64,000 bases of DNA, from the NCBI GenBank assembly GCA_963971575.1, contig OZ020622.1, positions 18,292,879-18,356,878 of the forward strand, written 5' to 3'. Positions 10,262-22,731 of the stretch are shown here, piece by piece. The DNA comes from Liopterus haemorrhoidalis (taxonomy: Eukaryota; Arthropoda; Insecta; Coleoptera; Dytiscidae). How positions within the stretch are numbered: the first letter of the stretch is position 1; each line of letters starts with the position of its first letter. The notes beneath the pieces are model-generated. The model saw nothing but the letters and a program-made list of their open reading frames with translations. It searched no databases and was not told the DNA's origin. The position numbers and the translations under genes were made by a program.

Positions 10262-12528
10262 CAATGCTACTTATACTACTTTTCCGCTGAGCCCGTCATT
10301 CTTTTCCGACAGAAAAGACTTGAATGATACTAAATTAATTAAATTTAGTATTTGCACCTAAAAGAATATCTATAAAAAAATATTATGAAAATCTTAATCC
10401 ATAGGAAAGTTATTAATTATTAAATATTAAACAGTTTCAAACTACGCTATTTAGTGACGTAGCTGGCCACAGTAGTCCCAGATTAATATGTGCACAAATG
10501 ACGTCAATGGTACCCTTTGTTTTCAATAATTTTTCGGACAGTTGATCAAAATATAAAATGATATAAACAATAAACTTTATGTTTGACTATATTAGCAAGA
10601 TGAATGCCTGAATATTCATGGACTGGAGAGTGATATAATAAACATTCGTCGAATACTAATAAGCAGAATATCTACTAGCGACAGCTACTTCATAGTGACG
10701 CAAATTTTAAAAAGTTTTTATAATTATTTTTGGCCAAAATCATAATGAAATTCACAAAATTAATGTATAAAAACAGCTTAATATTACAGCTTTTCTGAGC
10801 TTTTTGTATTTAAACATACTCAACTTAGAACATTACTATAAAATTAAATTATAGATAAAATGTTTTCTGAAAATTTAAAAAAAGTTTAAGCTGTGACTCA
10901 TGCCCTTTTAAATTGTTATGTATTTTGAATTTTATCTCTTACCAATTTTAAACAATTTATTGGTATGAGTAATATTTTTACTTACATGTTTTATGATTAT
11001 TTTTCCAAAAGTTAATGTTAAAAAGTATGAATATCGAATTTTAGTTGGATACATGGTTTTCTATAGTAATGGAGGTCTAGAAACAGATTTTGTGTGACTT
11101 TTCAGCCGAGGCACACACACAAGGGGAGTCCAAGGGTCCGTACCCCCCCAAGAACGAAAAAATCATATATTTATTTAAAAAAAAACCAAGCAATAGAAAA
11201 TAAAAAAAATCCCCATTTTCATTAACAAGAATTGAACTTTAATCAAAACTAAATTAATATAAGTTATAAGCCCCACCCCTCTCGGCAAGAGATTAATAAT
11301 AAATTTGTATTATTTTATTGATTTTGAAATCTAGTAACATTTATTTAAGCTTTTGATCATTTTGTTTAGCAAAAGCCAACTTCAGTCGTTGAAAAGTAAG
11401 CTCGACAACTTTCCAATTTCATTTATATCCGCTTAAAAATTTGGAATAGATTTTATAACTAATATATTTGATAAAATTGTTTAATAAAAATAGCTTGCCA
11501 GATTTAATTTGTAGGAATTTAGTCCATTTCCTAAGTGGTGACTTAAATCAGGGAGTGAACCAGATATTTATATCCCAACACTCCTTGTTCTATTTATGAA
11601 ACAAATGTTTAGGATCTCTGGATACAGCGACTAGAGACATCTATCCACGGATGCCAAAAACAAATTTAAAAATTGTTTGAAATTTTATTGAAATAAATAA
11701 TTTGGAGCATTTAATTATTTAGAATAGAGTAGGATGTGTACACCATTCTGCTTTTATTCCTTTCAAATTATAACGAAATTAGAAGGGCCTTATTTCATAA
11801 AATTTGACAGAGAATCATTCAACAGATTTGTTACAGTTGTCAATTGTCTTGATAATTGTCAATTAATAACAATAACAATATAATAACGACAGCTTTGAGC
11901 TTCGACAAAATTGTCAAAGCTTTTTAACAATTTTCAAGAATTAACAAATTTGTTAGAATGAATAAAGGTTTAAATTTAAAGAATTTGCCATGATGAATTA
12001 TCACTTGCCAATTTTTATGAAATTGAGACCTCGACAAAATTTCAGTGTGAATCAACTGTCAAAGTCAAAATTATTCAAAATAAAAAAAAATCTCTTAGAA
12101 AAGATGTCTGTGTGTCTTGTGGGTTTTGTTACTGAATAACTCAAAAACTGTTACTTGAATAAAGATTTTGGTTCTTTAACATCATTATGAAAGGAATTAA
12201 AAATGTAGAAATGTATCTAATAATTTTTAACTTAAAATTATTTGAACGTGATAGAATGTCTTGGTAAGTCAAAATATTCGAAATTGCATTTAAATAACAA
12301 TCTTTGAAGGTCATTGAAAAGGTTATTGAATGTTGGTTATGAAAACAATTAACCATTTATTATGATTTTTGAAACTGATTAATTAAATATTTTGCAACTT
12401 CCGATAAAAATAATAACAAAAAAATAATGAGTTATTTTTACCTGTTAGAAGTTGGCGGTCATATAAACGGGAAACGAAAGACAAGCTTGAGAAGAATACA
12501 TGTTTAACATACACACGTAGTGCACAAT
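10262..12528. other. Long AT-rich stretch, no gene recognised
   Basis: The only repeat recognised is a MITE fragment at 11320-11470 (TTTTGTTTAGCAAAAGCC and neighbours). A 71-codon minus-strand frame at 12141-12356 has no family resemblance. Confidence 0.45.
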
Positions 12529-12717
12529 AACCTTCTTCTTCTTTGGCCACTGTCAGTCGGGTTGATTTTTGGCCTCACTCACATAATCCCTCCTTCTTTC
12601 CATGCGTCCTTTAAACCAATACTTGTTAGATCTTCGGTTAGCTGATCACTCCATCTCTTGCGAGATCTTCCCACTGATTGACGAGTAGTCAATCTTCCCT
12701 CCCACACTCTCCTAACC
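12529..12717 (-). mobile_element. LINE 3' end (RTE/endonuclease-type tail), copy 1
   Basis: On the minus strand this matches the 3' coding end and tail of the LINE fragment at 51610-52395 (…GRPRKRW RDQLSEDL, then GCCAAAAATCAACCCGACTG and a GAAGAAGAA tail). Sequence and order agree with two other copies in the window. Confidence 0.8.
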
Positions 12718-13080
12718 CAGTGGTTCTTAACCTTTTCAGAATCACGGAACATTTAAAATTTTTGCGGAACACAAAAATAAAATAGTATGTACATTTTTTA
12801 TATTGCATAATATATTAAAAATCGCATACATAACAGTTTACATATCAGTCAATAACAAATAACAATCAGTAAATGAAATTTTGACTTAATGTTAACTTCC
12901 CTCCATTTTTCTTGGGATAGTTAAACAAAAATTAAGATGCCTATCTTTGTCTTTTCTTGAATGTCAGCCAAAAACACTACAATTTGTTCTGCTTTTATAG
13001 TTTTTCATAACTTCTGTCGATATTGTAACCATAATTCAACACTAAAATATGCGTAATAAATACAAATTGTACTGCATTAG
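12718..13080. repeat. Truncated hAT-like element, left end only
   Basis: CAGTGGTTCTTAACCTTTTC at 12718 is a typical hAT left terminus and abuts the LINE fragment directly. No matching right terminus is found before 13547. Confidence 0.45.
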
Positions 13081-13546
13081 TTAGTACAATAATCTGGCCA
13101 CCAGTTAGCGTATTCAGTCGTGTCACTTCTCAATAACTTTTTACATCCTTTTAACGCTAAAGCTGCGTTCAGAGCTCTTAAATTAGTCTGCTATAGGTTA
13201 TGACTTGTGAAATGTTGATTGTCACTAGCAAGTTTTTCATATGGAAACGCGTGCAACCGTTCAGAGCTCTAAATTTAATGCAGTATGCTTTGTCGATTGT
13301 AGTTAGTGCGTTGTTTTAATGAGGCAGACATACAGTGAATTTATTTTATCTTGCAATATAGGTATTATCGTTACTATGGTAATTGAAATCTGACAGCAAT
13401 GTAAAATTGCGTTTCTTTTAATTTGCAACATAGGCTTACATTACATTGCTGTCAAAATAATTTGTCGTTACTAGGGAAAACATGCATAATAATAATTTCA
13501 ATGTTGCAGGATAAAAGAAATTCACTGTATAAACACACATTAGCTA

Positions 13547-14311
13547 TAAGGGAAACTTTTTAAGATCGCAGCGCCATATGCGGCAAAGCTGGAACACTCG
13601 AAAGCGACATCAAACTGTTACTTGTGTATTTGTTTACATGGTGAAAATGAACACGAGTTGTATTTTTCCTGCTTTCCGAGCTTTTTTTTTTATTTAAAGG
13701 TAATCTACGATATACAAGATATGTAATAATATACTATTCTAAATAAATTTCAAAGAAATGTTTAGTTTTTCATTGTATTTTTAATTATTTTTGACTGTCT
13801 GTCAATATAATAACAAAAAATATGGTAAATATATTAGTAAAAATTAATATCTCTGTGTGAAAAAGTAGAAAGGCCTTTTAATATATCAACTGATGATTTA
13901 GGCAAATTTTGGGTGAGGTAAATGCTTTTTTCAGTCTTTTCTTGGACATAAAAAATCACTTTTCATAAAATGCAACGAACAAACGTGCATGCATGAGCTT
14001 GGATTTTTGCTCATTTTTAGTTTTTGGGTCCATAAAAACCTACGATGCACTTTCTCTCTGCCTCCAAACGTCGTTGCAATTTATATTTTTTTTTCGATTT
14101 AGTTAAATTATGGAATGTTTAAGAGGGATTCTTCCTTATTCACGATTTACATTGTGGCACACAACAAAATTGATTGTTTTTTTCCGTGATTCACAAAAAT
14201 AAAACACGAGAACAAAAAAAAAACACGTATTTCTCCATTGAACAAAACAAAACAATGTCACTTTCGTATCTTCCGCAAATTGCCACCAGGGTGCTTAGGA
14301 AGTTTCCCCTA
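13547..14311 (-). mobile_element. THAP-domain DNA element, copy 1 (non-autonomous)
   Basis: The ends TAAGGGAAACTTTTTAAG and AGGAAGTTTCCCCTA are inverted repeats. The interior matches the element at 34121-34859 in inverted orientation along its whole length, including CGAAAGCGACAT and CACATTGTTTTGT-type segments. The coding remnant (14000-14200, minus strand) corresponds to the THAP segment better preserved in copy 2. The flanks fit a TA duplication with one base changed on the right. Confidence 0.8.
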
Positions 14312-15151
14312 TCTCATTTTACATAACCTAAAAAATACTGTCACATTTTTCAACAATTTTCGGAAATCGTGAAAGGAGATAGAACTGCTGTAGTTGCGGT
14401 TATAATTTAGTTATTAAAATTTAGTAAGAAATCACGATCTTGTTGATGGCGGGTTCGTAAAAAGTCACAAAAGTTTTTTTACATCGTAGTTGGTTTGAAA
14501 AACATAGATATCACAACATTCGTTACGTATTAGTTTTCAGAGCTGTAAACCCTTTCGTTAAACATTAAAACTATCTACTAATTTTATCTACAATGCACAA
14601 TTCATATTCGACTAATTTAAGAACTGCGAATGTAGCTTTAAGATCCATCAATGTTTTTTTCCATGCGTGACCTCTCTGCAACGACCTTAGTCATATGTTC
14701 TACAAAAAATGATCTCAAAAAAGAAAGTGCATTTTTTCCTTATAAGTTAAAGCCGTGATTCATTGCTTAACAATGTTACAATATTGTACTCGATATGTCT
14801 ATAATCAAGACATAAAAAACAAAACCTGTTTTTGCGAATTGCTTGCGTTGTGGTTTAAGGTGATTTAAAAATACTGTCAATTCGCACATGCCACATAATC
14901 AGATATAAAAGACGTGCGAAGAAAGAAATTTATCACCAGCTGGTTGTTCATGACCACGTATAACATTCTGTGGATGATATTTTGATCAATTACAAATGAA
15001 AAATACTGTTCTAACTCATTGATTCTCAACTCAAAACTTACTACGGATTGGTAAAATATTTATCTTTTTAAGTGGACTGGTGAAAAGATTATTTTGCTAG
15101 CTATTAGTGTTATCACCAGCTACGACAATAGGAATTTACGAAAATTATACC
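14312..15151. other. No gene recognised
   Basis: AT-rich sequence without supported features; the last eight bases (15144-15151) are the target duplication of the next element. Confidence 0.45.
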
Positions 15152-15400
15152 CAGAGCCGCAGTAAGGAAAACTTGCGCTAGGAGCAAAACCGTGTTTCGG
15201 CGCCCTTGGCAAAAAAAAGGTCCTCACCTCCCAAAATCCAAGTGATGAGCAAAAAAAAGGTCCTCACCTTCCAAAGTCCAAGTGATGAGGAAAAAAAAGG
15301 TCCTCACCTTCGCAAAAAGTGGCGCCCCTTCGTCGAACTCGTCAGCCCCCTTTTCCTTAGTGCGCTAGGGGCCATCGCCCCCTCCCCTACTGCGGCTCTG
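15152..15400. mobile_element. hAT MITE with internal minisatellite, TSD ATTATACC
   Basis: The termini CAGAGCCGCAGTAAGG and CCTACTGCGGCTCTG are inverted repeats. The 8 bp ATTATACC flanks both sides (15144-15151 and 15401-15408). The interior at 15212-15310 is a tandem run of AAAAAAAGGTCCTCACCT units, followed by a GC-rich segment with GCGCCCC and GCCCCCTCCCC. The translated repeat is an artefact and not a protein. Confidence 0.95.
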
Positions 15401-15683
15401 ATTATACCGGTTGAACCGACTGCCTTTGGCGAACGTGTCTTGGGTTTGATTATTATACCGAAGCACTCAAAAATGAACTCTTGAATGGGCACAAATTTGT
15501 CTTTTACAAGAGCTCGCCGCAACAAAAAAAAAAAAAATGTCTTCTGAGCGCCTGGGCAAAATGTGGGTGCGCACCAAGATTATTATAATAAAGGTTGTCT
15601 CGTAACTTCTGACCAATCAAAGCGTGAGAGGCAATACGTGACGTATTCCCTCTATTAAATCCCTCCCTAAAATTAAATCTTAT

Positions 15684-15723
15684 TACGCATACATGTGACA
15701 TATTTACGTCACATGTATGCGTA
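15684..15723. repeat. Perfect 16-bp palindromic stem with 8-nt loop
   Basis: TACGCATACATGTGAC (15684-15699) is followed after ATATTTAC by its exact reverse complement (15708-15723). No coding context. Confidence 0.95.
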
Positions 15724-16665
15724 GTTCAAACTAGCATTCAAAATTAATATAGATATTGCATGTTTTTAAATATTTTTATTTACTATATTCATAATAGATA
15801 TTTATTTCAAGACAGTTCTACTGAGTAAATTATAGATAAAAACCTAAGGAAATTTTATACTGATTTATATAAAATTTAAGGTGATGGGTATTTGTATTAT
15901 AGTTAATAAATAACAATAAAATCGAATACACATATAATTTTAGGAATATTTAAATAAATATAGAAAAACGAATTGCTATAATAATATAGTAATTAATAAA
16001 ATTGGAGGTTATATCAGTTTTTAAAAACGGCTGGACGTATTTTAACGAAATTTGGTACAATAGAGTAGAACCGGGATAAAATATAGGCATGTCTCAAAAT
16101 TTTCTTTCTTAGGGGGTGTTTCTGGGTTAAAACTGGTACTAAAAAACTTAAAATATTCCATTTATAAACAGAACTATCTTAACAGAAATAAACTATACAA
16201 TAAAAATTTTAAGAAAACAAATATTATTTGTTTACAGTTTGTTTTTAGAGAATTACTTTCACAATTCTGTATAACATATTTATTCATTTTGAGACAAATT
16301 CTGGTAAAATCAGTTGAACAATATTAATTTTGCAACGGTTTTAGTCCCAAATTGAGTAGTTACTTCTGAATCTGTTTTAAATCGAATGGAATTATGTTGA
16401 GAAAATAATGAAACTCAAATGGAAAATTATTTATAGGGAGAAATTAAGTCGCTACTGCTATATACAAACATTAATTCAGCAAATTACTTTTATGCGTAAT
16501 GAAATTTACTTTATTTACAACTACATAATAAATCATTTTTCTCTTTGTAATGTTCAAGAAATAAAAGATGTTTTAATATTTTATTTCTACATATTTTAAT
16601 AATTAAACTGTACTTGTACTGAAAAATAAAATGGGCTTTATCGACTGTAAAAATATCAAAAATTA
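15724..16665. other. AT-rich sequence without a recognised gene
   Basis: One 63-codon open frame at 16408-16599 has no family resemblance; nothing else is recognised. Confidence 0.45.
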
Positions 16666-17271
16666 CCATATTTTATGGGCCATAAGACGCACCTCAAATT
16701 TATTGGACAATTTTCAAGAAAATACCATATTTTATTGCATAAAAAAATATTCTTAAAATCTTAATTTTTACTTATTATTACTATAACTTGTACCAGTAAC
16801 ATTCAGTGCATCTTTACTTCTGTACCATTTTAGATGGGCTGTGTTAGAAAAATGTTTAGCTAATAAACTAACTCATCTGTGTACTTCACTCGTCTCGTTA
16901 ATGTCACTGTTCGTATTATTTTCGTCGGTATTGTTGTCAATCTCTTCAAAAACTAAGTCTACTTCGATACCACCCAATGCGTTCCTTTTACCGCATTTTT
17001 TAAAATACTTAATATCATCTGTTCTCTTACAGCTTTTTACCCGTTTTTTTTACTTCTGAATTTGTCGGGCGCTTCATACGTCTTGTTGCTGGAACATCAT
17101 GATTTGGATTTATCGTCCATTTGTTCAACTCTTCCTGTATACATTTTTAAATGCTTTATTAATCGACACATTCAAGGTTGTAGTTAACTTTTAAGGCCTC
17201 CAGTAATGACAACTAATTCTGTATTAATTTCTTTTAATCTTGGTTGATTCTGTTTTATGAGCTCTGAATTA

Positions 17272-17678
17272 CAGTCTGTTCCAAACGGTTAAGCGGAACT
17301 AAATGGGAATTTAGTTCTTTTAGGTTGTCACGAGAAGGGACCTTGCTTGATTTATTTCATTTTTCACGTTGGGATGTCAAAATTTAAAATTCCAACAATG
17401 AAACCATTGAAACGAACGACATATGTCAAAATTAAATATTTTTTTTAGATATTTTAATGACAAAAAAATAAATAAATGGGAAATTTGTATTAAGAATACC
17501 ACAAAAAATCAAAATATAAAGAAAATGACATTTTAAAATGATATTAACCTTAACCAAAAAATGTTTATTGTAGGTATGATTTACAAAGCTTAAACAAAAC
17601 GGCCGAAAGGCACGATTTAAACGATGACAGTAACTAGATTGCAAAATCTAGTTCCGCTTAACCGTTTGGAACAGACTG
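17272..17678. mobile_element. TA-type MITE, CAGTCTGTTCCAAACGG ends
   Basis: The left end CAGTCTGTTCCAAACGG followed by TTAAGCGGAACTA is perfectly inverted at the right end. TA lies at both flanks (17270-17271 and 17679-17680). At 407 bp with no coding capacity, it is the best-preserved member of the GGAACTAGATTTT family. Confidence 0.92.
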
Positions 17679-18175
17679 TAACTTACTCCGTATTTTATTT
17701 TTATTTTTTTATTTTATTTATTAGGCCCAATTACAGGTCTGGCACTACATACAACACAAAATTACAAAAACAAAAAATCATCTGTAGTATAAGCTTAAGG
17801 AATTGACAAGATGTATAATTAAATTAAATTTGAATTTTTCTTTTTAAAACTTACAAGAGACGTGCTGAATATGTCTGGAAAACCAGGAAGATCAGAGTAA
17901 AAGTTATGCAAAATAGATACTCTATTCATACTAGAGTTTAAATAATAGTTAGTCCGAGTTGATGCCACAGAAAAAAAGTTCAAAATTTCTAATTGAGTAG
18001 ATAGGTACCCTTAACGAAATTTTCTGAACTAGTTCCGAACAACCTACCAAACCATTCATAATCTTGTACAAGAATACTAGATCCGTTGTTTTACGTCGTT
18101 TTTCAAATTACTGTAAATTAACATTGAAAGTAGGAAATTTTCTATTCATGCAATAAGTAAATTTATTTTATACAG

Positions 18176-18880
18176 CTAGAATTCTGTTAAGATAGAGAAA
18201 ATACTGGGGGGACCAACAAATGGTTGCAAATTCAAGCTGACTTCTAACCAACGTTTTATTACGAGTGTCATAACAGACAGAGGATTCTGAAAACAGCGAC
18301 ATGAACATATAAGAAAACCTAACATTTTGTATGCTTTTTTGACTACAGTATCAATATGTACAGCAAGTATTAACTTGCTGTCCAGAATGACACCAAGATC
18401 TATATGGTAATTGACATCAAATAAGCTTCGATTCCTTCCAAATGTAATCTTATGACATTTTTTTAGGTTTAAAGTTAAATTATTATCTAGACAATATTGA
18501 TAGAATCTATCGAGATCAGATTGAAGTTTATGAGAATCATCGGTATGTCTATTCGGATAAAAAAATGTTATGTCGTCCGCATAAAATAAATATTTGCAGA
18601 ACTTAAAACATTTTACTATATCATTAATAAACAAATTGAATAACAATGGGGCCAAGTGTGAACCTTGTGGAACACCGGAAGTGCAATGTATCCACTCAGA
18701 ACTGAATCCATTAACTACAACAGATTGCAGTCTATTTGTTAAATATGATGAAAACCAACTTAAAAGGTTGCCGTGGACACCACAATTTTGAAGTTTTTGC
18801 ATAAGTATGAGATGATCTATATTATCAAAAGCTTTACTGTAGTCTGTATATATTGCATCAACTTGTGAGTAATATAAAAA
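18176..18880 (-). pseudogene. Non-LTR retrotransposon reverse transcriptase fragment
   Basis: On the minus strand the frame reads YSKAFDNIDHLILMQKL near 18860-18790 and then GVPQGSHLAPLLFN, FINDI, YADDI and LNLKKCHKITFG. These are the RT palm motifs of jockey-like LINEs, in order: the KAFD block, GVPQG, the catalytic YADD, and the thumb-proximal region DLGVILDSKL. The longest open frame covers about 208 codons (18176-18802). The endonuclease and 3' end are absent and the left part loses similarity, so this is a truncated copy nested in the Tigger element. Confidence 0.93.
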
Positions 18881-18910
18881 GGTGCGTCTTATGGTCCAAA
18901 AAATACGGTA

Positions 18911-19345
18911 TGTTACTAATTTGTGCCCTTTGGTTGAGAGCCACTGTAATTATATAATTTTGAAGAAACTTACCTTCCCATCACTTATTTTTTAACTTGC
19001 CTCGTTAGCATTCTACGTAGTTTAATTCTAATTTCGCAACATTGTGGAACGAGAAATGTAATAGGATAACCGATATCCTTTGGGTGTCAGCCGGTACCAA
19101 GTACCAGGGCACAATTCTCAGAGCGCGGCATTCATGGATCATTTAGTGAAGTGGATATCACATACACCTGGCATATACAGTAGTGCGCACTTTACCTTTC
19201 AATCAAATAGACCTATACCTGGATCACGCATTTCACTGATTAACGTATTACGAATTGACGTATTAAAATAAAGAAATGAGATATATAAAGACTGTAGTTT
19301 TATAATGGTATTGGGCACGTGTAGCGAACGCAACTGTTGAGTAGG
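18911..19345. other. No gene recognised
   Basis: Short open frames here lack family resemblance and overlap on both strands, as expected by chance. Confidence 0.4.
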
Positions 19346-19612
19346 TTGACTCAGACGCGCACCCAGGGGAGGAAGCACACGGGCTTGAGAACCCCTCCCG
19401 CAAGACCTCAAAAAAACGTGGTTTTAGTGTTTTTAAGGAATACACTTGAATTCTAGAGCTCAACAGCATTTTTGTTTATAGTCATCATTCGTATTCTGGA
19501 AGTTAAAATCTTATTTTTTAGATCATCACTCGTATTTTAAAAGTGAGGACTTTTGTTTTAGGTAATTACTTGTAGTTTGGAAGTGTGTACCTTTTGTTTT
19601 AGGTAAATACAT
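19346..19612. repeat. GCGCGCACCC-ended element fragment with minisatellite
   Basis: CAGACGCGCACCCAGGGGAGG at the left (shared with 40140, 44900 and 47014) leads through AGTGTTTTTAAGGAA into degenerate units of TAGGTAATTACTTG and GGAAGTG...ACCTTTTGTTTT. The order matches 44900-45160, so this is the same element type, more decayed. Confidence 0.6.
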
Positions 19613-20170
19613 TTTAAAAAATAATATGCTTTTTGAATAAAGTGTTTTTAGTTGAGTGGTGTCCATGTATGGTGTTCATGTCGTCTGTTTGAAGTCCTGA
19701 CCTAAGGAAAATCTTCGCTCTCTTAAGGCTGTTTCGAGATGCTAACGAAAAACGCTGTTCGAATTGCACGCAAACTAATGCATGCAATTCGAACAAAATG
19801 TTAAGGACTGTTAGAGTTCATTCACCATAACAATGAGATGACGTCACAGTTGAAAAACTAGCGAAGTGGCAACAAACTTCGCTAATTGACAAAAAAATTA
19901 GGATTAATCAAACTACTTTTAAAAAGAGGTTGAAAACATATATTTCCTATGGAGGAAAGCAATTAATGTACGATGCAGAGCGATTCTTTACAACCGATTT
20001 GTCACGAAATTTATGGTTTAAATTATATTAAGTGTGTAATGTAGTATAAAATAAAATGAAAATTTCAGTGTATAAGAATCATTAGAAATAATTGTTTTTA
20101 GAAATGTGTCGTGTTTTTTCATCCTTTTTATACAATTTACTTTGATTTTTCGCCTGGTGTCACATAGACA

Positions 20171-20322
20171 CAGTGGCGGACTTTCGCAAAGACAAAAATG
20201 ACAATTGTCTTGGGCCCGTAATTTTCAAGGGCCCAACTAACCCTTCCCGTTGGAACGCCTCTAGGTTGAGGGCCCGTAAATCAAAAATGTCTTGGGCCCG
20301 GCGAAGGCTTAATTCGCCACTG
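20171..20322. mobile_element. hAT MITE, TSD CATAGACA
   Basis: The ends CAGTGGCGGACTTTCGC and CGCCACTG (with GGCGAAGGCTTAATT inside) form inverted repeats. CATAGACA flanks both ends (20163-20170 and 20323-20330). GGGCCC motifs fill the 152-bp interior. Related to 43820-43953. Confidence 0.93.
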
Positions 20323-20571
20323 CATAGACACAGTGGGTTCGTGAAGCAAACTCGGAGTGTTCCGAATCACTCTGTTTAACTCCAGACCGTTCGAAGAAAC
20401 GCGTTTAGACCTTTTCTCTCAAGCAATGATGAAGAGTCAATTTTTTTATTATTCGAAAAGAAAATTTTGAATATTTGAATTTCAGATGTTTCCATATATT
20501 TTGACTTGTGTAAAATCATCAAAAGAATATATTGGATTTTTCAGTAAATAATTCTTAATAGTTCTTTTTTA

Positions 20572-20690
20572 GGGTTTTGTAGGTATGACCACCAAAAAAA
20601 TCTTATAACGTCATTCATGTGTCTGTACGGTAGAAATTGTAGCCAAACGGTTTAACATAGAATGTTGAAATTTGGCATTTTTACATTACG
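20572..20690. repeat. Dispersed repeat, GGGTTTTGTAGGTATGACC type, copy 1
   Basis: TTAGGGTTTTGTAGGTATG through ACCACCAAAAAAA and TGTCTGTACGGTAGAAA to TTGAAATTTGGCAT is shared with 47173-47295. Its role is unknown. Confidence 0.75.
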
Positions 20691-22731
20691 TGTCCCAATT
20701 GTTATAAAATTGTTTAATTCTACAATAGATTTAATACTTCTTCGTTTCCTTTTCGAGCTACTGACAGATTTACCTCTCGATTGTTGTGCAGCAATTTTAT
20801 TCACTTTAGAAATGCTGACATCTAATGCAGCAGCAACTCCCTAAAAACTTAATTAACAATTATTTGTAGAAAAATATTCAAGTGAAAAGACCACAGATAT
20901 AAACAAAATTTAATATTTACTTACATCTCCACACATTTTAAATCTATTAAAGGTTCAGCATTATCTCGCTCTCTTTCAAAATAATTAATAAGAGACAAAA
21001 CCATCCTTTGAGCGCGGCTACTAAGAGTTTTCGGAAATTTTATTACAATAATATTTTATTTAATGTAAAATAAATTTTAACCTCACTTAAACGTCAAACC
21101 TGACTTAAAAATGACTGAACAGTACAATCTAAACGTGACAACGTGTAAAAACGTTACCAACATTCAGTAAAAAAATGTACCAACTGATGTTGGTTAAATC
21201 ATATTATGATATTGGTACTTAAAATAACCAAGTGTGACGTCATCTCATATTTATTGTGAATGGAGTTTAGAATTATATTCTATAGTTGACAAAGAAACAA
21301 TAATTACTTGGTAATTGCCAGTAGAATCTCTTTATTTGCAAAGATAGAATAGAATTATATTTATCTTTATCCCACCATTTGGTTTCCTGACAAGTCATTA
21401 TGTACTAAAATATTATCATAATATTTTACTAACTAAATAAACCCTCTTATGAAAATCGTTGTAAATATACATAATCTCCATTTAATTTAGGGGTTGCTAA
21501 ACATAAACCTTCGCTTCTTTATGCAAATTAAGTATTAAGATCCGAAATTCTACACTTGTAAAGCTCGTATGACATCATACAAATTTACATATGTTACACA
21601 TATATACATACATATCCTGAAATAAGGCACGTACAAAGGTAAATGCAATTTGTAATTTTAATCATTTGACATTAAACTTGTGACGAGACGAAGTTCTGAC
21701 CTAGTGTCTTTTATACGTGACAGCACGTATTACAAATATTGTCATTCAAGTGACATGGACAGTTTATAAAACTCCTCAAATATAACACTGAACTCGTGAC
21801 TTTACAAAAGAATTACTAATTGTTTAATTTATTTTATAAATGATTCATATACAAATAATGTTTTGTTTATAAATTGTATTGTTTATAATGAATTATTTTG
21901 TTATTGCCTTTAAAAATAGATGTATCATAATTAAGCAAGTGACCACCAAATAAAGACTTAATGCTGGATGCGTATTTCAAAATCCCGCCACTTGTTTTCG
22001 ATTGCTCTCAGACCAAAAACTTATTTCGATTTGGTTTAAAACCGTTGGAGCGCTCTCAAATTCATTTTTGATTTACTCAGTCGCTCGTAACGCAAGCGTT
22101 CAGTTGATCTATCTCACGACACAGATCAAGTAGAGCAATCCTAAAAAATGGCGCCAAAATATAAAATAACATCATTGTTTTGTTAGTTATTTGATTTTCG
22201 GATATTTTTTGATAGATCATCGCACTGTGGGTTGTGGCTACAAAAAAAAAAAAAAAAACATTGGAGGAATTATTATATATATTTTAGCGAATCGGAGGAT
22301 GATGAAATTATTGATTGCGTTAGACGTATATTCGCAAAATACGAAATAATAGGAGTAAAAAATTATGCGGAAAATGTTGGCATAATTACACCGAAAATCA
22401 AGTAAACGAACAGATATTCTCTCTACCAGATCGCTCTAGTAAAAAGCAAGACTTCACAGATTGATTTAAGATCAAATCTCTACTAAAAAATCGAAAACGC
22501 TATTAGTTATTTATGTACAAAGTCCAAAAGATAAAGTTTACACCAGCGGACGAAGTTTATTCTTCCAATGGTGTAAACTTTCTTTCGGACTGAGGTACGT
22601 ACAATTTTTTACGCATAACTGGTTCTGAATGTACCACTGGAGTGGTTTATCTCTATAAATGGGCGCCCGAAGAATAATTTTCAAGAAGGAGGGGTATGGC
22701 AAAATATGAAGGCATATTTTTAAAATATATA
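20691..22731. other. Long stretch with no recognised gene
   Basis: A short possible coding trace near 22290-22405 (SEDDEIIDCVRRIFAKYE) cannot be assigned to a family. A 16-A run is at 22242-22258. Otherwise AT-rich and unrecognised. Confidence 0.35.

Larger units (their letters stand above)
16666..18908 (-). mobile_element. Tigger/pogo-type transposon remnant with nested insertions
   Basis: The left end CCATATTTTATGGGCCATAA then GACGCACC is inverted at the right end, GGTGCGTCTTATGGTCC then a short AT spacer and ACGG. TA flanks both ends (16664-16665 and 18909-18910). On the minus strand about 16913-17020 reads DDIKYFKKCGKRNALGGIE, close to the FKKCGI.NALDG.ED motif at the end of Tigger transposases. 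A segment upstream (17070-17140) reads EELNKWTINPNHDVPATRR. The N-terminal half is missing; a TA MITE and a LINE fragment occupy the rest. Confidence 0.8.

Noticed and set aside
12141..12356. 71-codon minus-strand frame
   Set aside because: AT-rich chance frame with no family resemblance.
15206..15525. Overlapping plus and minus frames of 92 and 73 codons
   Set aside because: Both lie on the hAT MITE and its minisatellite and show no protein family.
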